Origin: Macrobrachium rosenbergii
Taxonomy: Eukaryota > Arthropoda > Malacostraca > Decapoda > Palaemonidae
Length of the DNA stretch: 64,000 nt
NCBI RefSeq assembly: GCF_040412425.1
Contig: NC_089781.1
Location: forward strand, 51,102,727-51,166,726
Direction: 5' to 3'
Shown: positions 20,991 to 32,725 of the stretch, piece by piece
Numbering within the stretch: position 1 is the first letter of the stretch
Layout of the letters: every line of letters starts with the position of its first letter
The notes under the pieces: model-generated
What the model saw: the letters and a program-made list of their open reading frames with translations, nothing else
What the model was told of the DNA's origin: nothing
Databases searched by the model: none
Position numbers and translations under genes: made by a program

Positions 20991-23900
20991 GAAGAGATCA
21001 CCATTCAGAGAGCACAAGACATGGCCAAACCCGGCATGGTGTTTCTACCATACAAAGTTTGGGACCAATGCCAGAACCTGCAGGCCTCTGTGTTCTTTCA
21101 CAAAAAACGACAAAGGTGGCCACAAGTAACAGCTGTGGTCGTGAAACCCAACTCCCACCGCCCAGCAGGGGTTTTCATCACAGATGAGATCTCCAAACGC
21201 TGCCTGCTGGTTGATACAGGGGCAATGCAGTCGGTTTTCCCGCCATCCAGGAAGGTTTAGAAAAATGCCTGACTCACTACCCTCCTCATAGCAGCAAACG
21301 GAACTCCCATCTGCACTTATGGCACAACGACCCGGCTATCTCAATCCTGGGGCACAGATACCACTGGCCTTTCGTCATAGCAGATGTTAAGTTCCCTCTG
21401 CTGAGTGCAGATTTCCTAGGGCACCACGGACTTCTAGTCAACGTTGCCAGACAACGCCTCCTCGACAAAGGGACATGCCATTCTCGTTAGTTCTCCACCG
21501 GACCTGGGATGCCCTCCATCTGCTCCACAGCCCCAACAGCTACACGTCCTCCTCCTACAGGAGTTCCGGATGTGTTCAAACCAGAACTATGCCAGTCATC
21601 TGGGGGCTTTGACAAAGCACGGCATCTTCCACCACATCACCATGACGGGCCCACCAACCCATGCCAAGTTCCTACGTCTGTCCCCCCAGAAGTTACAAGA
21701 TGCCATGGGCGTCTGTAAAAAGGCATCAAGCCCGTGGGCATCCCCTTTCCACATGGTAAAGAAATCTGATGGTTCATGGAGGCCCTGCGGGGACTATCGG
21801 CGTCTGAATTTGATAGCAACACCAGACTACTACCCCCTCCCTAACATGCAAGACCTGAAAGGTGCCTGCCACGGAGCCAAAATTTTCTCCAAGATGGATC
21901 TGCTGGATTTGTACTTCCAAGTCCCTGTACGTCCAAATGATGTCCCAAAGACCGCCATCATCACGCCCTTCGGGAGCTACACATTTTCCTATTCCACTTT
22001 CGGTCTCAGGAACGCAGGCGCCACTTTCCAGTGCCTGATGGATACCATCTTGGGAGATCCGCCCTTCTGCATCTGCTACGTTGACGACATCCTCATTTTT
22101 CCCAGGTCCCCAGAGAACACCTTTGCCACATCCGCGCCGTCGTGAAACAACTGCATGACCGGATTAGTTGTCAGGTTCGACAAGTGCATCTTCGGGAAAG
22201 AAAAATTAGACTTCCTGGGCCACGAGATTTCCCCAACAGGAGTGCGCCCCACGGCCTCTAAAGTAAAAGCTATAGAAAATTTTCCAGAACCACAAACCAT
22301 CAAGGCCCTTCAGGAGTTTCTTCGGATGATAAACTACAACCGGTGCTTCATCCTAGATGCCGCCCACATTATGTACCCCCCTGACATCAGTCCTGAAGGG
22401 GAAACTGAAAACACTAACATGGGAAGCTCCACAGCAGCAGGCATTCATCCAGACAAAAAGGACCCTCTCCAGTACCACCACCTTAACTCACCACAACCCC
22501 GCCACTGCCCCGAGATTGACAACAGATGCCAGCAACGTCGCCTGCGGTGCAGTACTTGAGCAACTGGTGAACAGCATGCCCCAGCCCTTGGCCTTCTTGA
22601 GCTGCAAGTTTTCACCAGAAGAGACCCGCTACAACGTCTTTGACAGAGAGCTGCTAGCTATCTACCGGGCTGTGAGACACTTCAAGTACCTGCTGGAGGG
22701 AACCGAATTCACAATCCTAACAGACCACAAACCCTTGGTTCACGCATTTGCAAAACAAGGGGACACGTGGTCTGCAAGGCAACAGCGGCACCTGACTGCC
22801 ATCTCCGAGTTCGGTTGCACCATCAACTACGTCCCTGGCAAGAAAAACCCAGTGACCGACGGTCTGTCAAGAATAGAGATCAATTCCCTTCACCTCGGCA
22901 TCGACTACGTAGACCTCGCGAGGGAACAAGCAGTGGATCTAGAGACGGCGAACTACAGGACAGCAGTGACGGCTCTCAAATTGGAAGATGTACCCTTAGC
23001 AAGCTTGGACACAACTCTCCTGTGCGGCACCAGCACAGGCTGCCCACACCCCCTGGTGCCAGCATCGAGGAGAAAACAAGTGTTCGGCATTGTCAACGGT
23101 CTCTCCCATCCATCGGGGTGCACAATGGCACGCCTAATGACTGACAAGTTTGTCTGGCATGGCATCAACAAGGACGTCTGCCAGTGGGCGAGGAGCTGCA
23201 TCCCGTGCCAGATCTTCCCCAGCCTCATCAGCGGTTCAGCCCCTTCCGCAGTCGAGGGGAGCCTGATACTTCCTGATGATCGTAGACCACTCCACCCGCT
23301 GGCCCGAAGCAACCCCCATGGATGAAGTGTCAACAACATCATGCACAGAGGACCTCCTTTCCAGTTGGATAAGCCGTTTCGGAGTGCCAGACAGCATCAT
23401 TGCAGACAGGGGACCTGCCTTCCTGTCAGAGCTCTGTGTCTCCTTGGCATGCCTGATGGGTACAACTCTACACAGCACAAGTTCTTCTGTGGAGGGGTGG
23501 CTAGAGCTCTCGGCTAGCATGCTGTTGGCCCAGCATTCGAGTCTCCGTCTGGCCAATGAAGAATTAGAGGAATTTATTTCTGGTGATAGAAATTCATTTC
23601 TCATCATAATGTGGTTTGCATTCCACAATAAGCTGTAGGTCCCGTTGCTAGGTAACCAATTGGTTCTTAGCCACGTAAAATAAGTCTAATCCTTTGGGCC
23701 AGCCCCAGGAAAGCTGTTAATCAGCTCAGTGGTCTGGTTAAACTAAGATATACTTAACTTTCTACACACCACAACGGCATACAACCCCGCAGCTTAACGG
23801 CATGGTTGAGAGAGGCGCAACGCTCTCTTAAAGCAGCTCATGGCACGCTGCACCGACGAGAGGTGGAAGGAACAGCTGCCCTGGGTCCTGCTGGGTCTCC

Positions 23901-24530
23901 GCACAGCACCGAAAGCAAATGGCGACGCTTTCCTGCTGAGAAAGTCTCACGGGAAACTGGCGTACCTGGAGAATTCTTCCGCCCGACGGCGCTGACACCT
24001 CTCCCGAGGTTGAGGGAACTCGCTCAGAAGTTCGCGCCCTGCCACAAGACCTTCACTGACAGAACCATCACCTACAGCCCACCTACCTTACACTCCTGTA
24101 CTTACGTCTTCGTCAGGGTGGACGGTCGCCGCCGCCCTTAACCAGGCCCTACAGGAGCTCCCACCGAGTCATCAGGGGCCAGCAAAGCATTCCTCCTTGA
24201 CATCCATGGGCGGGAGGACTGGACCACCATCGACAGGCTGAAACCCGCATTCCTGTTAGACAGAGAAATTTGCAAAGAAGCAGGCAGGCACCCCAGAGTT
24301 CCCTTGCAATACCTGCCAGCAGGTGCACCCACTTCCCCACCAAAGTGGGGCCCGGGGCGACCCAGAAAATGCATCCAGCCGTCCCCAGGTGTCAGCTCCA
24401 CCCCACGCCCACAGTTCTCCAGAAGCAGGGGCCCACTCCGACTGCCTCAGCGCCTCCATGATTAATATTGATTCATCCAATAATCCAATAATCCCTCCTC
24501 TAATTATTGTCTTTGGGGGGGGGGAGAAGT
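20991..24530 (+). pseudogene. Gypsy A pol: protease, RT, RNase H, integrase
   Basis: Protease: LLVDTGAMQSVFPPS near 21208. RT: KKSDGSWRPCGDYRRLN (21760), FSKMDLLDLYFQVPV, TFGLRNAGATFQ and CYVDDILIF (22075) with both catalytic Asp. RNase H: FDRELLAIYRAVRHFKYLLE (22640) and VPGKKNPVTDGLSR. Integrase: zinc region ending CIPCQ (23200), core IVDHSTRWPEA (23277) and IADRGPAF (23400), then the SINE at 23481, then NGMVERGATLS-like text (23800) with the third acid. The tail includes DWTTIDRLKPAFL and GRPRKCIQPS, as in Gypsy C. A purine tract GGGGGGGGGAGAAG lies just before the 3' LTR. Multiple indels break the frame. Confidence 0.9.
23481..23760 (+). mobile_element. tRNA-derived SINE, copy 2, in Gypsy A integrase
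   Basis: Flanking direct repeats TCTACACAGCACAA (23467-23480) and TCTACACACCACAA (23761-23774). The tRNA-like head has GGTGGCTAGAGCTCTCGGC (A-box region) and AGCATTCGAGTCTCC (B box). The body and TATACTTAACTTT end match copy 1 at 5661-5934, including GTTGCTAGGTAACCAATTGG in the core. It separates the second and third catalytic residues of the integrase. Confidence 0.88.
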
Positions 24531-24533
24531 ATT

Positions 24534-24874
24534 TGTAAGGGCGACAAATCATGCCTCTCTTTCCTTGTGTTTCTCTTTTCAGATGTACATTAATCACGTC
24601 ATGTATTTACCTGTCTTTATTTCAGATTCTTTGTGTGCCTCATCTTATGCATCATTGTACAGCCTTTCTGCCAATATATATATCTACCTTTTATATGCCA
24701 TGTAACAAATGTTGTATGTATTTTTATGGTTGTCAGAAAACACAAATCATGTATGGACGCAGCGGGGCCCCTTGGGTCGTCCGCTACCTTTCCATCCGCA
24801 TTTTGTCTTATAAACACCTGTCGAGAATAATAAAGAATCAGTCTTTCACTCCTGACTTTTCTTGAAGCCTCACA
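24534..24874 (+). repeat. Gypsy A 3' LTR
   Basis: 341 bp, starts TGTAAGGGC and ends GCCTCACA, followed by the CCAG target copy. AATAAA at 24828-24833 corresponds to the one in the 5' LTR. The two LTRs differ by many substitutions and small indels. Confidence 0.9.
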
Positions 24875-24878
24875 CCAG

Positions 24879-25260
24879 TTAGAGTGCCTCGGTACTATCT
24901 TCAAGAGGACTCGAAATCTCAAGCCTGAGTGTTGGTGACTTCTTTAGTACTTTTTCGACTAAGAAAGAACCTGTTGGTTTATCAGGTATTAAGACAGAAG
25001 TGGCATAGGCTATCCACACTCGTATCTTTCTACCTCCAGGATGTTGCCCACGAGTCTTGGGACTCATTTTTCCTGAGCCTTCTGGTAGCTGCCCAACAAG
25101 TTGTGTAGCTTGCCCAGATTCCACTGCAAACAGTGCATCTGACCTAAGGTGTTTGGTGGCAAAAGACTGAACTTGTGGGGCTGGCTCCTCCCTTCTCTCT
25201 TTTCTCTCTCTTGCAGAGAGTTGAGTTGCCATCTGTCATGTGCTGGCTGGGTGGGTCATG
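24879..25260 (-). other. Minus-strand ORF of unknown nature at the Gypsy A target
   Basis: A 117-codon open frame (24879-25232) reads into the Gypsy A insertion site and would continue at 7810. It is basic and polar, with no motif I recognise. It could be part of a retroelement gag or simply chance. Confidence 0.3.
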
Positions 25261-27056
25261 CAGGTGAGCCTTGTTATGGTGGCCTCCTGCTCACTATGAA
25301 TTATCAAAGTTATTATAATTCCTGTAAAATTTCAGAACCTTAGACCAGCCATAGGGTATCCCCTTTACACACATCTCGTGTAAAAATAAAATCATTATAC
25401 TGTATATACCAGATCCAGGTTGTATGAATACCCTGATTTCTTATGAAAAGGACTTATTCTTTCCTTAAACAAACTCTTCTTATAAGCAGATTTTCAAAAG
25501 AACCAATGACTTCAAAAAGGGCTGTTAAACCCACAAAGTCAGGATCCTCAGCAAAACACTGTACACTCAAAGAGGAATAAGAAAAACCCGAACTTTACTA
25601 AAATAACAATATTTATTATTGAAATAAAGAAAGCCGTAAATGATGGTTGGGTCTAGAAACCGCATTTAACTACAAAAATCAAATCACAAGCATTCCCCCC
25701 CATTCACCTACGCTAACATGTATACCGACAGGAGGAGGGAAAGTCACAGAGGGAGAAAGAAAAAATCAAACTCACGATGATGGCGTAAAAAAACACAAAC
25801 ATACGACAGTAGAAGGCAAAGAGAGGAAAAATAACCCGTAATTCTAATTATAACAGTCAAAATCCCTTAACCTAACTTACAGTACTAACATCAGTCTTTA
25901 TCTGAATCACTAATATATAAAATTAACACCGTTGAATACACTTGAAGGTGATTCTGCCAATTACCATCAGCAGCTCAAAACGTCTATAACACCAGACAGC
26001 GTCAGTGAAAAACCTTTAAAAGTATATGCGCTTACCAGAGGTAAGTCTCCCTACGATCATCACAGATCACAATGAAGTTGATTCCACCACCAACAATTCT
26101 TGTGTCCGTAGCACGACAGCATCAACAGTCTCACAAAATACCACTATCAATATTTACGCATACTGGAGGTAAGTCTCCCTACGGACGCTGTAACACTCCA
26201 CAACAGCGAAGAGGTTTGGAGAAAGCTGCAACAGAGGTGAACGCCGTGATCAAAGCTTGCACCATAAGCGATGGCTGTACCCTCACGCCGCACAGGTCTC
26301 AAAAGGGCAGACGCAGACGACTAATCGTTAATACCCACGGAAACAGGAAGCAGCAAAGCTGAATCAAGCTGTGGCACTTTATGGACTTGCCGCAAAGCAG
26401 ACGAAAGGGGCAGGCAACGGCAAGACTCAAAAAAAGCAGCAGACCTCTCGCTCAGACAACTGGGGCGAAACTCCTCGGGAGATGAAGATCCTACATACAC
26501 CCCACCTCCGCTGAATCACCCAACAACTAAAAATATGAAAATAAAAGAGAAAATTATCCCACATGGGTGTGTTACCAGTAACAAGCGAAATACCCGGTGG
26601 TGGGGAAAAAGAACAGCCCAAACCTTCATTTAACGGCAAAAGGTAACTAAAAAGTTAAAGTTTAACAGTTATGTTACGGGGGCTAAAAAAAAAAAAAAAA
26701 GACTTGCGTTAACTTTTCATGATAGCCTATAATACTGAGCACCCTGTCTATAATCTTAGTTAGATTAATAGATGCAAGTCCTCCCCTCTCTCTGGCAAGA
26801 GGAGAGAGGGGCTGACGATAAAACAAACTCATTGGTTATCCTAGTTTTATGGTCTCCAACGCTATGGATTCATCCAAGCCTTTTTCGAAGCAATGTTGCT
26901 ACACACACATTAATTCGAAAGGTCCAGAAGTCTGCCAGTTGAGCACAGTCATTCACACTTCTGTTCAATTTGTCAGAGGCTGGTCTCTTCCTTTGCTCTT
27001 ACATGACCAGAAAGGAGTCCCAGGTGAGGTGAACTCCAGTCAGTTCAAAAGCTTAC
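25261..27056. other. Non-coding stretch, part possibly an LTR related to the Gmr1-like LTR
   Basis: No credible gene. At about 25527 TGTTAAACCCACAAAG, followed by a CACTGTACACTC block and AACAATATTTATTATTG, recalls the start of the 1.44-kb LTR at 43999 (TGTTACAAACC, then AACAATATTTATTATTAC). The resemblance then fades. Two GAGGTAAGTCTCCCTACG copies sit at about 26038 and 26167. An A17 tract lies near 26685 and a hairpin (CCCTCTCTC/GAGAGAGGG) at about 26783-26812. Confidence 0.4.
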
Positions 27057-27299
27057 TCAGAACCCTTCCTCCAAGAGGTAAGTCTTCCTATTGTAAAGGA
27101 CTGAGGGTTTGTATATTGCATAGGCAGTTAACCATCTGGTAGGTGGGAATCCGACCTCCCCGGGTGTAAACATTCCAATTTGCTTTTGGCTGTCGTACAA
27201 TGCAGATATGTCTCCTGACTCTCTGCCCTGATTGTCATTTTGTGTTTTTCTGATGGGATCTTTCTTATTTTGTTCTTTTTTTATCATAACATCATCTTG

Positions 27300-28151
27300 T
27301 GTGTTTGGTATTTATGCAATATGCAAACCCACGAATCATCTAAACCTGTAGGGAAGGCCGTCATCAGTGTGTGTGTCCTGGTGTTGATGGCAAGGGTTGC
27401 ACTCACTTTTGCTTGCCCATTGATGTTGACCCTCGTCCTCTGCAGGGGGCATGACTGTAATCCAGAATCTACTAATATTTAGTGTTGTTCCTGGTTGTCT
27501 GTGCATTGGGTGAAGTTTACTGGCAGGAGGCAGTACAAGAAAAAAGCTTCCAAAGCATTGTCTGGGAGTAACACGCCACCAACTACACCTTTGGTTGCCA
27601 ACCCTCCTTCTTTGTTTCTCCCTCCTGCTAAATTTCCGCACATGGCTCTTTCCCCCTTCGGGAGCGCTCTCCTCCTCTTCATCTTCGCTTGTCTCATCAG
27701 GTGAAGATTGTTGGGGGGCAACCAGTACGACCTTGGCTCAGGGTCTCCACTCGCTCTGGGGGTTGGGGGGGAGCTTCTCCCTTGAAGCGAGAGGAGTTTC
27801 CTCCCTTCACCCAACTTTGTCTTCTCCAGGTCAGGCGGACAAGCTCCTGGAGACTTGGGTCTCCTTGGGCTCTCGGGTGTTCCTCAGCCTGGTCTCTTGG
27901 CACACCTGAAGGCTTCACCCTCCTGAGCTTCTGGTTGTGACTCATGCCCCTGTCACCTCCACCACAACCACAGTGACAATGATGGCATGCGCCAAGATCC
28001 CCACATCTGTCTCGACGCATGTTCTGACTCTCATGACCCGGCTGTGGTAGACCAGACTGCTGTTCATGCTCCTGCTCCTGCTCCTGGAGAAGATGTTGAA
28101 GATGTTGAAGAAGAGGAGTCGTAAGGTGTCGCCGGTCGAAGAAGATAAAGG
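27300..28151 (+). pseudogene. DIRS-like element, gag N-terminal region
   Basis: A low-complexity trace over several frames. The end (28050-28151) codes for acidic Glu-rich or Lys-rich runs depending on frame and reads straight into 33097 after removal of Gypsy C. No domain is firm. The assignment rests on position between the DIRS left end and the DIRS RT. Confidence 0.45.
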
Positions 28152-28519
28152 TATGAGAGGGTGCAAAAGAGTGAGCAGGTAGACATTGATTGCTAGTTTA
28201 TTAGGGAGCAGGCCGCTTATAAAGCGTGCGTGGACGTCAGTACAAAGACATATGAGGACATACAGGTGATCCGAGGTCAATTGTTCTCAGTGTGAAACAG
28301 GACAGGTAAATACAGATAACGTGACAAATAAAATTAACAGATTTAGACACAGCAATGCTCTGACACACGTACAATACAAAAGGGCACAAATGATTAAGTA
28401 ATAAATGCATATTTACATAAATAAAACATGGCTAGGTATTGCAACCTAAGGTCAGGAGAAAAGGCACCGTAGAAAACGGGAGGTTCACTAGAGAAAACAT
28501 GTTAAGCAGGGACTTTACA
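28152..28519 (-). repeat. Gypsy C 3' LTR
   Basis: On the minus strand it starts TGTAAAGTCCCTGC and ends CCCTCTCATA (CA-to-TA change at the last dinucleotide). It contains a TTTATAAGCGGCC block and AATAAACTAGCA near its end. Related to the LTR at 61450-61812. Confidence 0.9.
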
Positions 28520-28540
28520 ATACTGCCCCCCCCCCAAGAC
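28520..28540 (-). promoter_or_regulatory. Gypsy C polypurine tract
   Basis: On the minus strand a G10 run in a purine-rich stretch lies immediately before the 3' LTR, where plus-strand DNA synthesis is primed in LTR elements. Confidence 0.75.
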
Positions 28541-28555
28541 GTAGGTAACGTCTGA

Positions 28556-29867
28556 TTAAAGCAGGTATCTGCTGGGGCGTTGGAGAGGGCTGCGGCTCCA
28601 TGATGTCAGCTGGGGGGTGCGTTGCATGCGGGAGCGGTTGGCTGCAACGATGCCTGGGTCCGGGGCCTTACGGGGGTGGCCACGCGACTTTCTTATGGGC
28701 AGGGTGGGCTGCGGGGGCAACGTCTCCTGCGGAGGGTGTTGGGGGGTGTCACTGATACCCTCCTCCAAGAGTGCGGGCTTGAGGCGGTCTATCGACACCC
28801 AGTCGTCCTTCCTGTGGATGGCCAACCGGAACGCCTTGTTGTTTCTCTCCAGCATGAGGAAGGGGCCCCTGTAGGGCCTGGTTGAGGGTGGGCGGACGGC
28901 GTTGTTCCTGACGAAGACATGGGTGGTGGAGGACAGACCGGGAGGCGTGAAGGGGGTTGTCCTGTCGGTATATGTCCGCTGGCAGGGGGCAAACTTTCCG
29001 ACCGTGTCACGGAACCTCTGGGTAGCAGGTTGTGTCGATCCCTCGTGATGAGTTCGCCTGGGACTACGAGAGACTCCCCGTAGACTTTTTCTGCTGCGGA
29101 TGGGTCGCCGTTGACTCTAGGGGCGGTCCTCAGCCCGAGGAGGACCCAGGGCAGCTGGTACTTCCAATTCTCGGTGGTGCAGCGGGCCATGAGGGACGCC
29201 TTCAGCGACCTGTGGAACCTTTCCACCAATCCGTTGGCTGTGGGGTTGTAGGCGGTGGTGCTGTGGCGAGTGATCTCCAGCAGGTGTGCCAGGGTGGTCC
29301 ACAGCTCGAACAGGAAGGCTGGGCCCCTGTCTGTTGTTATATGGTCCGGGACACCGAACCGGCTGATCCAACTGGAAAGGAGGGCCTCGGCGCATGCACT
29401 GGCGGTGGCTTCTTCCATGGGTGTCGCTTCGGGCCACCTGGTTGAGTGGTCGACGACTGTCAGAAGATACCTGGCCCCGCCTGATAGGGGAAGGGGGGCC
29501 TACCACGTCGACATGGATGTGCCCGAAACGCCTTCCTGGCTGGGGAAGTCGCCCACCCATGACTCGTTGTGGCACCCTACTTTGCTGGTCTGGCACCGAT
29601 GCACTGCTTCGCCCAGGTCGCGTCCTTCCGTATGCTGTGCCAGACAAACTTCTCTGCCAGCAGCTTGGCTGTCATCCTGCCCGAAGGGTGGGACAGCCTG
29701 TGGATGATGTCGAAAACTGGACAGCGGCGGGAGACGGGTACCAGCGGGCGGGGGTGGCTGGTGGTTACGTCGCTCAGCAGTGTTGGCCTCCCAGGGGCGA
29801 GGGGCACGTCCTTCCACTTGAGCGACGTGATGGCGGTGTGGTAAGCTGGAACCTCTGGGTCGGTGGC
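28556..29867 (-). pseudogene. Gypsy C integrase
   Basis: Core motifs on the minus strand: ISRFGVPDHITTDRGPAF (about 29340) with the second acid and NGLVERFHRSLK (29220) with the third. The zinc region lies upstream (29577-29807: RLSHPSGRMTAKLLAEKFVWH). The C-terminal tail reads DDWVSIDRLKPALL and RKSRGHPRKA, near-matching Gypsy A. Frameshifts separate the zinc region and the core. Several long plus-strand ORFs here are antisense shadows. Confidence 0.88.
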
Positions 29868-30343
29868 CTACTCCTGGGCAAGGTCCTTGTAGTCGATCCC
29901 GAGCTGCACTGCGTTGAGTTCAATCCTTGAGTGGGCGTCCGCTACAGGGTTCTTCCTGCCAGGGAGGTATTTGATGGTGTAGATGAACTCCGTGATGGCC
30001 GCGGGATGCTGCTGCTGTCTGGAGGACCATGCATCCCCCAGCTTTCTGAAGGCGTGGACCAGTGGCTGGTGGTCTGTCCAAATTGTGAAGGGTGTGCCCT
30101 CCAGGAGGAACTTGAAGTGGTGTACCGCCCGGTACACTGCGCAGAGTTCCCTGTCGAAGGTGCTATAGCGGGACTCTGTGGGGCTGAGCTTCCTGCTGAA
30201 GAAGGCGATGGGCTGGGGGCCTCCGGCGACGACCTGCTCCATGACGGCCCCACAGGCGACGTTGCTGGCATCTGTTGTTAGCTGGAGGGGGCGTTGGGGT
30301 CCTGGTGGGCCAAGGCGGTTGCCTTGGCAAGGGCAGCCTTCAT
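29868..30343 (-). pseudogene. Gypsy C RNase H
   Basis: RNase H motifs FDRELCAVYRAVHHFKFLLE, FTIWTDHQPLVHAF and LPGRKNPVADAHSRIE lie in the 124-codon frame 29868-30242. It matches Gypsy A RNase H closely in the same order. Confidence 0.88.
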
Positions 30344-31200
30344 CAGGGAGAAGGCCTGCTGCTGGTCGGGGCCCCCACTAAGGTCTTCAGATGGACCTTC
30401 AGGATCTCCGTCAGGGGCCCATGGTGTGTGCGACCCCAGGGATGAACCTCCTCTAGTAGTTGACCATCCCGAGGAATTTCTTGTATGGCCCTGATGGAGG
30501 TAGGGGTGGGGAACCTGGCGACGGCTTCGACTTTCAATGCGAGTGGGCGGATGCCTCCCAGGGATACCTCGTGGCCCAGGAAGTCGACTCTTTCGACGGC
30601 GAAGGTGCATTTGTCGAACGTGACGATGAGGCTGTTCTCCTGCAGGTGCTGCAGGACCTTCCGGATGTGTCGCAGGTGTTCTTTGTGTGATCTGGAAAAA
30701 ATTAGGATGTCATTTACATAGCAGACGCAGAAGTTCAGGTCCCCCAGGATGCTATCCATCAGTCTCTGGAAAGTCGCCCCTGCGTTCCTCAGGCCGAAGG
30801 TGGAGAAGGCAAAGACGTAGGACCCGAAGGGCGTGATGATGGTGGTTTTGGGGATATGCTCTGGAGCTGCTGGTACCTGGAAGTAGGATTTTAAAAGATC
30901 CAATTTAGAAAATATTTTGGCCCCGTGGAAAGAGGCCGTGAGGTCTTGCATGTTTGGGAGAGGGTAGTGATTTGGTTCTGTGGTGAGGTTGAGCCACCTG
31001 TAGTTGCCGCAAGGTCTCCAGGAGCCATCTGGTTTCTGCACCATGTGGAGGGGGGAGGCCCACGGGCTGGAGGCCTTTCACGTGCCATGCCCATATGCTC
31101 CATCTTGGCGCGCCCTGGCCTCCTGAAGGCGCCGGGGAAGCCCTTCGTTTTGATGTGTTGGTAAACTCCGTGTTTGGCAGGGGCCCCGGGCACCTGACAC
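30343..31200 (-). pseudogene. Gypsy C reverse transcriptase
   Basis: One 233-codon frame carries KPDGSWRPCGNYRWLN, FSKLDLLKSYFQVP, TFGLRNAGATFQRLMD, the active site CYVNDILIF and VDFLGHEVSLGGI. The active site has Asn for the first catalytic Asp (GAC to AAT), which should abolish polymerase activity. The upstream part (30891-31292) continues in another frame. Confidence 0.9.
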
Positions 31201-31231
31201 AGTTCAGGCTTGAATACCTTGGGGCATTCCT

Positions 31232-31712
31232 TCAGGAGTGAGGCGTACTGGTGTGGAGCGACGGAACAGACTGTGGGCGTGCTGGGGCCCATCGCCAGGG
31301 GAAGGGACTGGCAGGACTCAGTGTCCAGCAGGTGGTTGCGGCCGACATCGACTGCCAGTCCGAAGTGGGCCGGAAGTCTGCACCCAGGAGTGGGGTCCTC
31401 ATATCTGCGTGAAGTTCCACTTGTACCTCCGGCTTAGGATGGAGACCAACAGGAGCTTGGTGCCAGGAGAGGATGGGGACCCGTTGGCGGCTGTCAGGAG
31501 GCAGCCGGGTCCGGACGGGTGCTGCGGTCCTCTCTGGACGGTGGGAACACTGAGAGCACGGCACCAGTGTCGATCGGCATCATTCTACTGCCATGGCGGC
31601 CTGTGCTGTTGGCTGCCGCTGCCCCCATTTTTTGGATGGGCGAAAGGGCAGGAAGGCTCACAGTTCGGGCGTCCTGCCGTACCGCCAGTGGTAGTAGTAA
31701 GGCCCTGGCCAT
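31232..31712 (-). pseudogene. Gypsy C protease
   Basis: MMPIDTGAVLSVFPPSRED (near 31540-31600) is the retropepsin active-site block, matching VDTGAMQSVFPPS of Gypsy A. The rest of the protease continues in a second frame (31232-31564) with LGADF. Confidence 0.8.
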
Positions 31713-32542
31713 TGCTTCTTCTGGTGATGGGTTGGCCGCCTCCTGATGACGGAGTTTATCTCCTCTTCCGCGGTTTCCTCCAGCTGGAGGCAGTTGATGG
31801 GGTGTGCGGGCATGGATGCCCGCTTCACTGCCCTCGTGGAGTCAGTCAGCTGCTGTGCCGTTTTAATCAGGTCCTCGAGCGGCAGGGTGTAAGGCTCCAA
31901 GATCTGGGTCCGAACCTCCGGGAGGAGCTGCCGGAGGAAGATCTCCCTCGACAGGCTTATCTGTGTGTGCCTGCCGCTGCCGTCCATCCCAGGTAGGATG
32001 AGAAGGTCCTGGATGACGTTCCACATCTCCAGGAGGTTAGGGTCGTGCCGGGGGTTGTTGGCAAGGTCGAGGGCACGGGCGGCTCTCTCAGAGATTGGCA
32101 GGGAGCAGGTCTCGACGAGAGAGGCCTTCAGCTTCTGGTAGGTGGCGGGACTTGCGGCAGACACCCACAGGGCGATCTTCTTGTAAACCTCCTCCGGGAG
32201 GGCGTTAATTACGATGTCTGGCTGCAGCACTTCATCGGTCAGACCTGCCATCCTGAACTGCCCCTCGACCCTGTAGAGCCGTGATGACGGGTTGTGGTGT
32301 GTGAACGGCGGCAGCTTTATGGCGAGGGCGGACCTTGGTTGGTCCATCAGGAAGGGCAGTGCGCGAGGAGCAGATGCCAGCGTGGAGGAGCACATGAACC
32401 TTGGCGTGGGGGAGGGCACGAGTGGGTTTTTCGCGAGGGAGATATCAGACTCCGCAAAGTTCACGGTTATTTGTATGTGGGAGGGAATGCCTGCGTCCAT
32501 GCTTGCTTCTGCACTCTCACTCGGAGTGTGAGTTACACTCAA
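31658..32542 (-). pseudogene. Gypsy C gag
   Basis: A 294-codon open frame. The N-terminal part is unstructured. The central capsid-like part has FRMAGLTDEVLQPDIV, ALPEEVYKKIALWV and KLKASLVETCSLPISERA, then LSREIFLRQLLPEVRTQIL and LEDLIKTAQQLTDSTRAV. No Cys/His knuckle is seen at its end. This is the longest undamaged gag frame in the window, and it matches the gag fragments of Gypsy A. Confidence 0.85.
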
Positions 32543-32725
32543 GCCAATACACGTTTGGGAGCGTGCTAATGACGCTGGTGATCTGCCGATGAGGGTCAGT
32601 ACGCCCGAATGCTTTGTTAAAGTGCTGTAGTTAGTCCGTTAGGGGCATGGGGTAGTTCATTGGGCAAACACCAAGTCACCGTTTGGGTCCGTTAATGGCT
32701 CCGGGAACCACTCCGGGGTCACCAC

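Larger units (their letters stand above)
7811..24874 (+). mobile_element. Gypsy A: LTR retrotransposon carrying nested insertions
   Basis: 341-bp LTRs lie at 7811-8151 and 24534-24874. Both start TGTAAGGG and end GCCTCACA, and CCAG is duplicated at 7807-7810 and 24875-24878. The internal order is gag, protease, RT, RNase H, integrase, the ordinary Ty3/Gypsy order. The 17.1-kb span is inflated by BEL1 (8782-20682) and a SINE (23481-23760); without them the element would be about 4.9 kb. The LTRs differ at many positions and coding frames are broken, so it is old and inactive. Its proteins resemble those of Gypsy C at 28152-33092, a sister family on the other strand. Confidence 0.9.

Noticed and set aside
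24879..25232. Gag of the Mag-like element at 4225-6220
   Set aside because: Position would allow it, but no knuckle or capsid motif could be recognised.
31238..31996. 252-codon plus-strand ORF (and similar plus ORFs at 28617-30690 and 32045-32592)
   Set aside because: Antisense to Gypsy C gag and pol; GC-rich coding often opens the opposite strand.
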